Below are positions 5,672 through 6,758 of a DNA stretch of 6,758 nt, piece after piece. Within the stretch, counting starts at the first letter, position 1; every line of letters begins with the position of its first letter. The translations under genes were made by a program, and so were the position numbers. Under the pieces are notes generated by a model. That model saw only the letters and a program-made list of their open reading frames with translations, searched no databases and was not told the DNA's origin. Origin of the DNA: Candidatus Omnitrophota bacterium (GTDB lineage: Bacteria > NPL-UPA2 > BS750m-G34); the NCBI GenBank assembly GCA_030640045.1, contig DAOWKF010000045.1:1-6758 (forward strand). The letters run 5' to 3'.

Positions 5672-5747
5672 GGTAGCGCCAACGGGGATCGAACCCGTAA
5701 TCTCCACCTTGAGAGGGTGGTGTCCTAACCAATTAGACGATGGCGCC
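5671..5747 (-). tRNA. tRNA-Glu (anticodon CUC)
   Basis: The minus strand folds into a full cloverleaf of 77 bases. The acceptor arms GGCGCCA (5747-5741) and TGGCGCT give 7 pairs, with a G-U wobble at the outermost pair. The D arm contains GTCTAATTGGTTAGGAC. The anticodon stem CCACC/GGTGG encloses the loop CTCTCAA with anticodon CTC (5713-5711), which reads GAG. The T arm is ACGGG, loop TTCGATC, CCCGT. The discriminator is A and the terminal CCA is encoded (5673-5671). The D-arm and anticodon-stem sequence matches the usual bacterial tRNA-Glu pattern. It lies 5 bases after the pilZ stop on the same strand, so it is probably released by RNase P from a gyrA-pilZ transcript; I saw no convincing promoter of its own. 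Confidence 0.95.
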
Positions 5748-5761
5748 GAATATTAATATTC
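5748..5761. repeat. 14-bp perfect palindrome between pilZ and tRNA-Glu
   Basis: GAATATTAATATTC is its own reverse complement. It starts next to the first base of the tRNA and contains the pilZ stop codon (5753-5755). All but its two end pairs are A-T. It could be a protein-binding site or just an A/T-rich spacer. Confidence 0.4.
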
Positions 5762-6118
5762 CCTGTAATACTGTTCTTTTCCGGACTGCTGGGAACTATA
5801 GATGTGGGGTTCAAGATTTTTCTGAATCTCTGGCGAGACCTTTATAAACTCAAGGCCGGTCTTATACTGACCTTCAGCAAGCTTTTCACTTTTTTTAACC
5901 TCTGTCTTTACTTTAACCGGCTTGGTATACATTGGTAAATAAAGACTGATCAAAAATTTCTTGCCAAAAGGAATGGCCTCCGGATAGATAAAAGATAGTC
6001 CTCTTGCCGAAATGTCCTTAACTAAAAGTATCGGGGTTTCCTTTTTCGAAAAGATAGGCCCAATCCGAAAGGTAAAATAGATTTCCCCCCTAAACCTCTG
6101 GGCCTTTCTTCGTTCCAT
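5753..6118 (-). CDS. PilZ domain protein (predicted cyclic di-GMP receptor)
   Basis: A 121-residue, single-domain PilZ protein. PilZ domains bind cyclic di-GMP and alter motility, surface attachment, exopolysaccharide or other outputs through partner proteins. Both ligand-binding motifs are present: the N-terminal arginine motif (RRKAQR at 3-8, fitting RxxxR) and the D-x-S-x-x-G motif (DISARG at 35-40). YKTGLEF at about 85-91 is the usual conserved strand near the end of the domain. There is no signal peptide or membrane segment, so it is cytoplasmic. The polar tail, residues 104-121, is rich in Q, S and Y. The ATG at 6118 is 4 bases after the gyrA stop. The nearest purine-rich sequences are AAGGA, one base before the start, and AGAGAAG further up, so translation is probably coupled to gyrA. 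The output pathway cannot be told from the sequence. Confidence 0.88.
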   Translation of the reverse strand: MERRKAQRFRGEIYFTFRIGPIFSKKETPILLVKDISARGLSFIYPEAIPFGKKFLISLYLPMYTKPVKVKTEVKKSEKLAEGQYKTGLEFIKVSPEIQKNLEPHIYSSQQSGKEQYYREY

Positions 6119-6122
6119 ATCC

Positions 6123-6758
6123 TTATTCTTCTCTGCTCGCTACCTTTTCTACTGCGCCGACCTTATCTTTCTTGTCCAGACGGATGAGGCGGACTCCCTG
6201 GGTATTGCGTCCGACTTTATTTATGGCGGCAACAGATGTGCGAATGATAATACCTTGCTTTGTCATAAGTATTATCTCATCCTTATCCACCACTGTAAGC
6301 ACTCCGACTACAAAACCGTTCCTTTCGCTTGTCTTAACATTGATAATCCCCTTACCGCCTCTGCTTTGTTTCCGATATTCACTGAACTCAGTCCTCTTGC
6401 CATAGCCATTTTGAGTTACAACTAAAATACCTGCCTTCTCGTCTACTACCTCCATGCCAACGACCTTGTCGTTCTTGGAGAGCCGGATCCCCCTCACCCC
6501 ACGTGAGGCCCTGCCTGTATGGCGCACATCTTTTTCTGAAAAACGAATCGCCTTCCCCTGCTCTGTAGCCAGGACTATCTCTCTCTCCCCGTCTGCCTTC
6601 ACAACACCTATAAGATTATCATTGGGAATAAGACCAAGCCCTATAATCCCTCCTGCTCGAGGGTGACTATATAGAGAGAGCTTTGTCTTCTTAACCATTC
6701 CCTGTTCTGTAGCCATAACCAGAGAATCTTTTGGCGTAAACTCCTTTACAGGAATAAC
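6123..6758 (-). CDS. gyrA: DNA gyrase subunit A, C-terminal part (5' end outside window)
   Basis: The frame is open from the right edge (first visible residues VIPVKEFTPKD) to the TAA at 6125-6123, 211 residues. It matches the later beta-propeller blades of the GyrA C-terminal domain, which wraps DNA around gyrase for ATP-driven negative supercoiling. Recognisable segments in order are VMATEQGMVKKTKL, NDNLIGV, RGVRGIRL, DKVVGMEVV, TQNGYGKRTEFSEY, SRGGKGIINVKTSERNG and VGRNTQGVRLIRL. These line up with the same order in well-studied GyrA proteins. The TQNGYGKRT and TERNG-like strings favour GyrA over its paralogue ParC. The protein ends shortly after the last blade with VEKVASREE and lacks the long acidic tail of enterobacterial GyrA, a tail known to tune wrapping there. 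The breakage-reunion domain and active tyrosine are outside the window. Confidence 0.95.
   Translation of the reverse strand, partial: VIPVKEFTPKDSLVMATEQGMVKKTKLSLYSHPRAGGIIGLGLIPNDNLIGVVKADGEREIVLATEQGKAIRFSEKDVRHTGRASRGVRGIRLSKNDKVVGMEVVDEKAGILVVTQNGYGKRTEFSEYRKQSRGGKGIINVKTSERNGFVVGVLTVVDKDEIILMTKQGIIIRTSVAAINKVGRNTQGVRLIRLDKKDKVGAVEKVASREE

Noticed and set aside
5671..5700. Duplicate of the tRNA-Glu 3' end marking an attachment site
   Set aside because: I found no second copy of this segment within the window. A copy may exist beyond the left edge, but nothing here shows it.
5537..5728. A 63-codon plus-strand open frame ending NGDRTRNLHLERVVS
   Set aside because: Its C-terminal half is the antisense of the tRNA-Glu gene. 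Peptides of this NGDRTRNLHLERV kind are a known false product of reading tRNA genes backwards, and there is no supporting ribosome binding site or homology.

Overview
The window is bacterial DNA in two parts. Bases 5671-6758 look like conserved chromosome, all on the minus strand: the C-terminal part of DNA gyrase subunit A (gyrA, cut by the right edge), a small PilZ-domain protein 4 bases after it, and a tRNA-Glu(CUC) gene with an encoded CCA end 5 bases after the PilZ stop. Bases 1 to about 5640 look like accessory DNA: a type I restriction-modification (R-M) operon reading left, and a DUF2924-type protein plus a serine recombinase reading right. The host cannot be named from this much sequence. 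The gyrA-pilZ-tRNA order and the mid-range base composition would suit an uncultivated Gram-negative lineage (for example Omnitrophota or a deltaproteobacterium-like group), but that is a weak inference.

Layout from left to right: hsdS (1-968, minus, 3' end outside the window); hsdM (958-2478, minus, overlapping hsdS by 11 bases); a half-sized, single-recognition-domain HsdS-like gene (2490-3080, or from 3101, minus), 11 bases before hsdM; a divergent regulatory region (3102-3280) with a near-perfect sigma70-type promoter for the R-M operon, a perfect 8-bp inverted repeat and candidate rightward promoters; the DUF2924 gene (3281-3721, plus); a 531-residue serine recombinase (3730-5325, plus) whose ribosome binding site overlaps the DUF2924 stop; a repeat-rich non-coding stretch (5326-5670) with an 11-bp perfect inverted repeat right after the recombinase; then the tRNA, pilZ and gyrA.

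How the genes work together: HsdM and HsdS would form a sequence-specific N6-adenine methyltransferase. With an HsdR translocase/nuclease, not in the window and presumably to the left, they would form a restriction system. The small HsdS-like protein encoded first in the operon is the unusual part. The recombinase and DUF2924 gene look like the mobility module of an integrated element that carried the R-M system and now sits next to the 3' end of the tRNA-Glu gene. The C-terminal part of the DUF2924 protein resembles the RAMA domain, proposed to read modified DNA, so a link between the recombinase module and DNA methylation is worth testing. The other end of the element is outside the window, so its boundaries and attachment sites are inferred.
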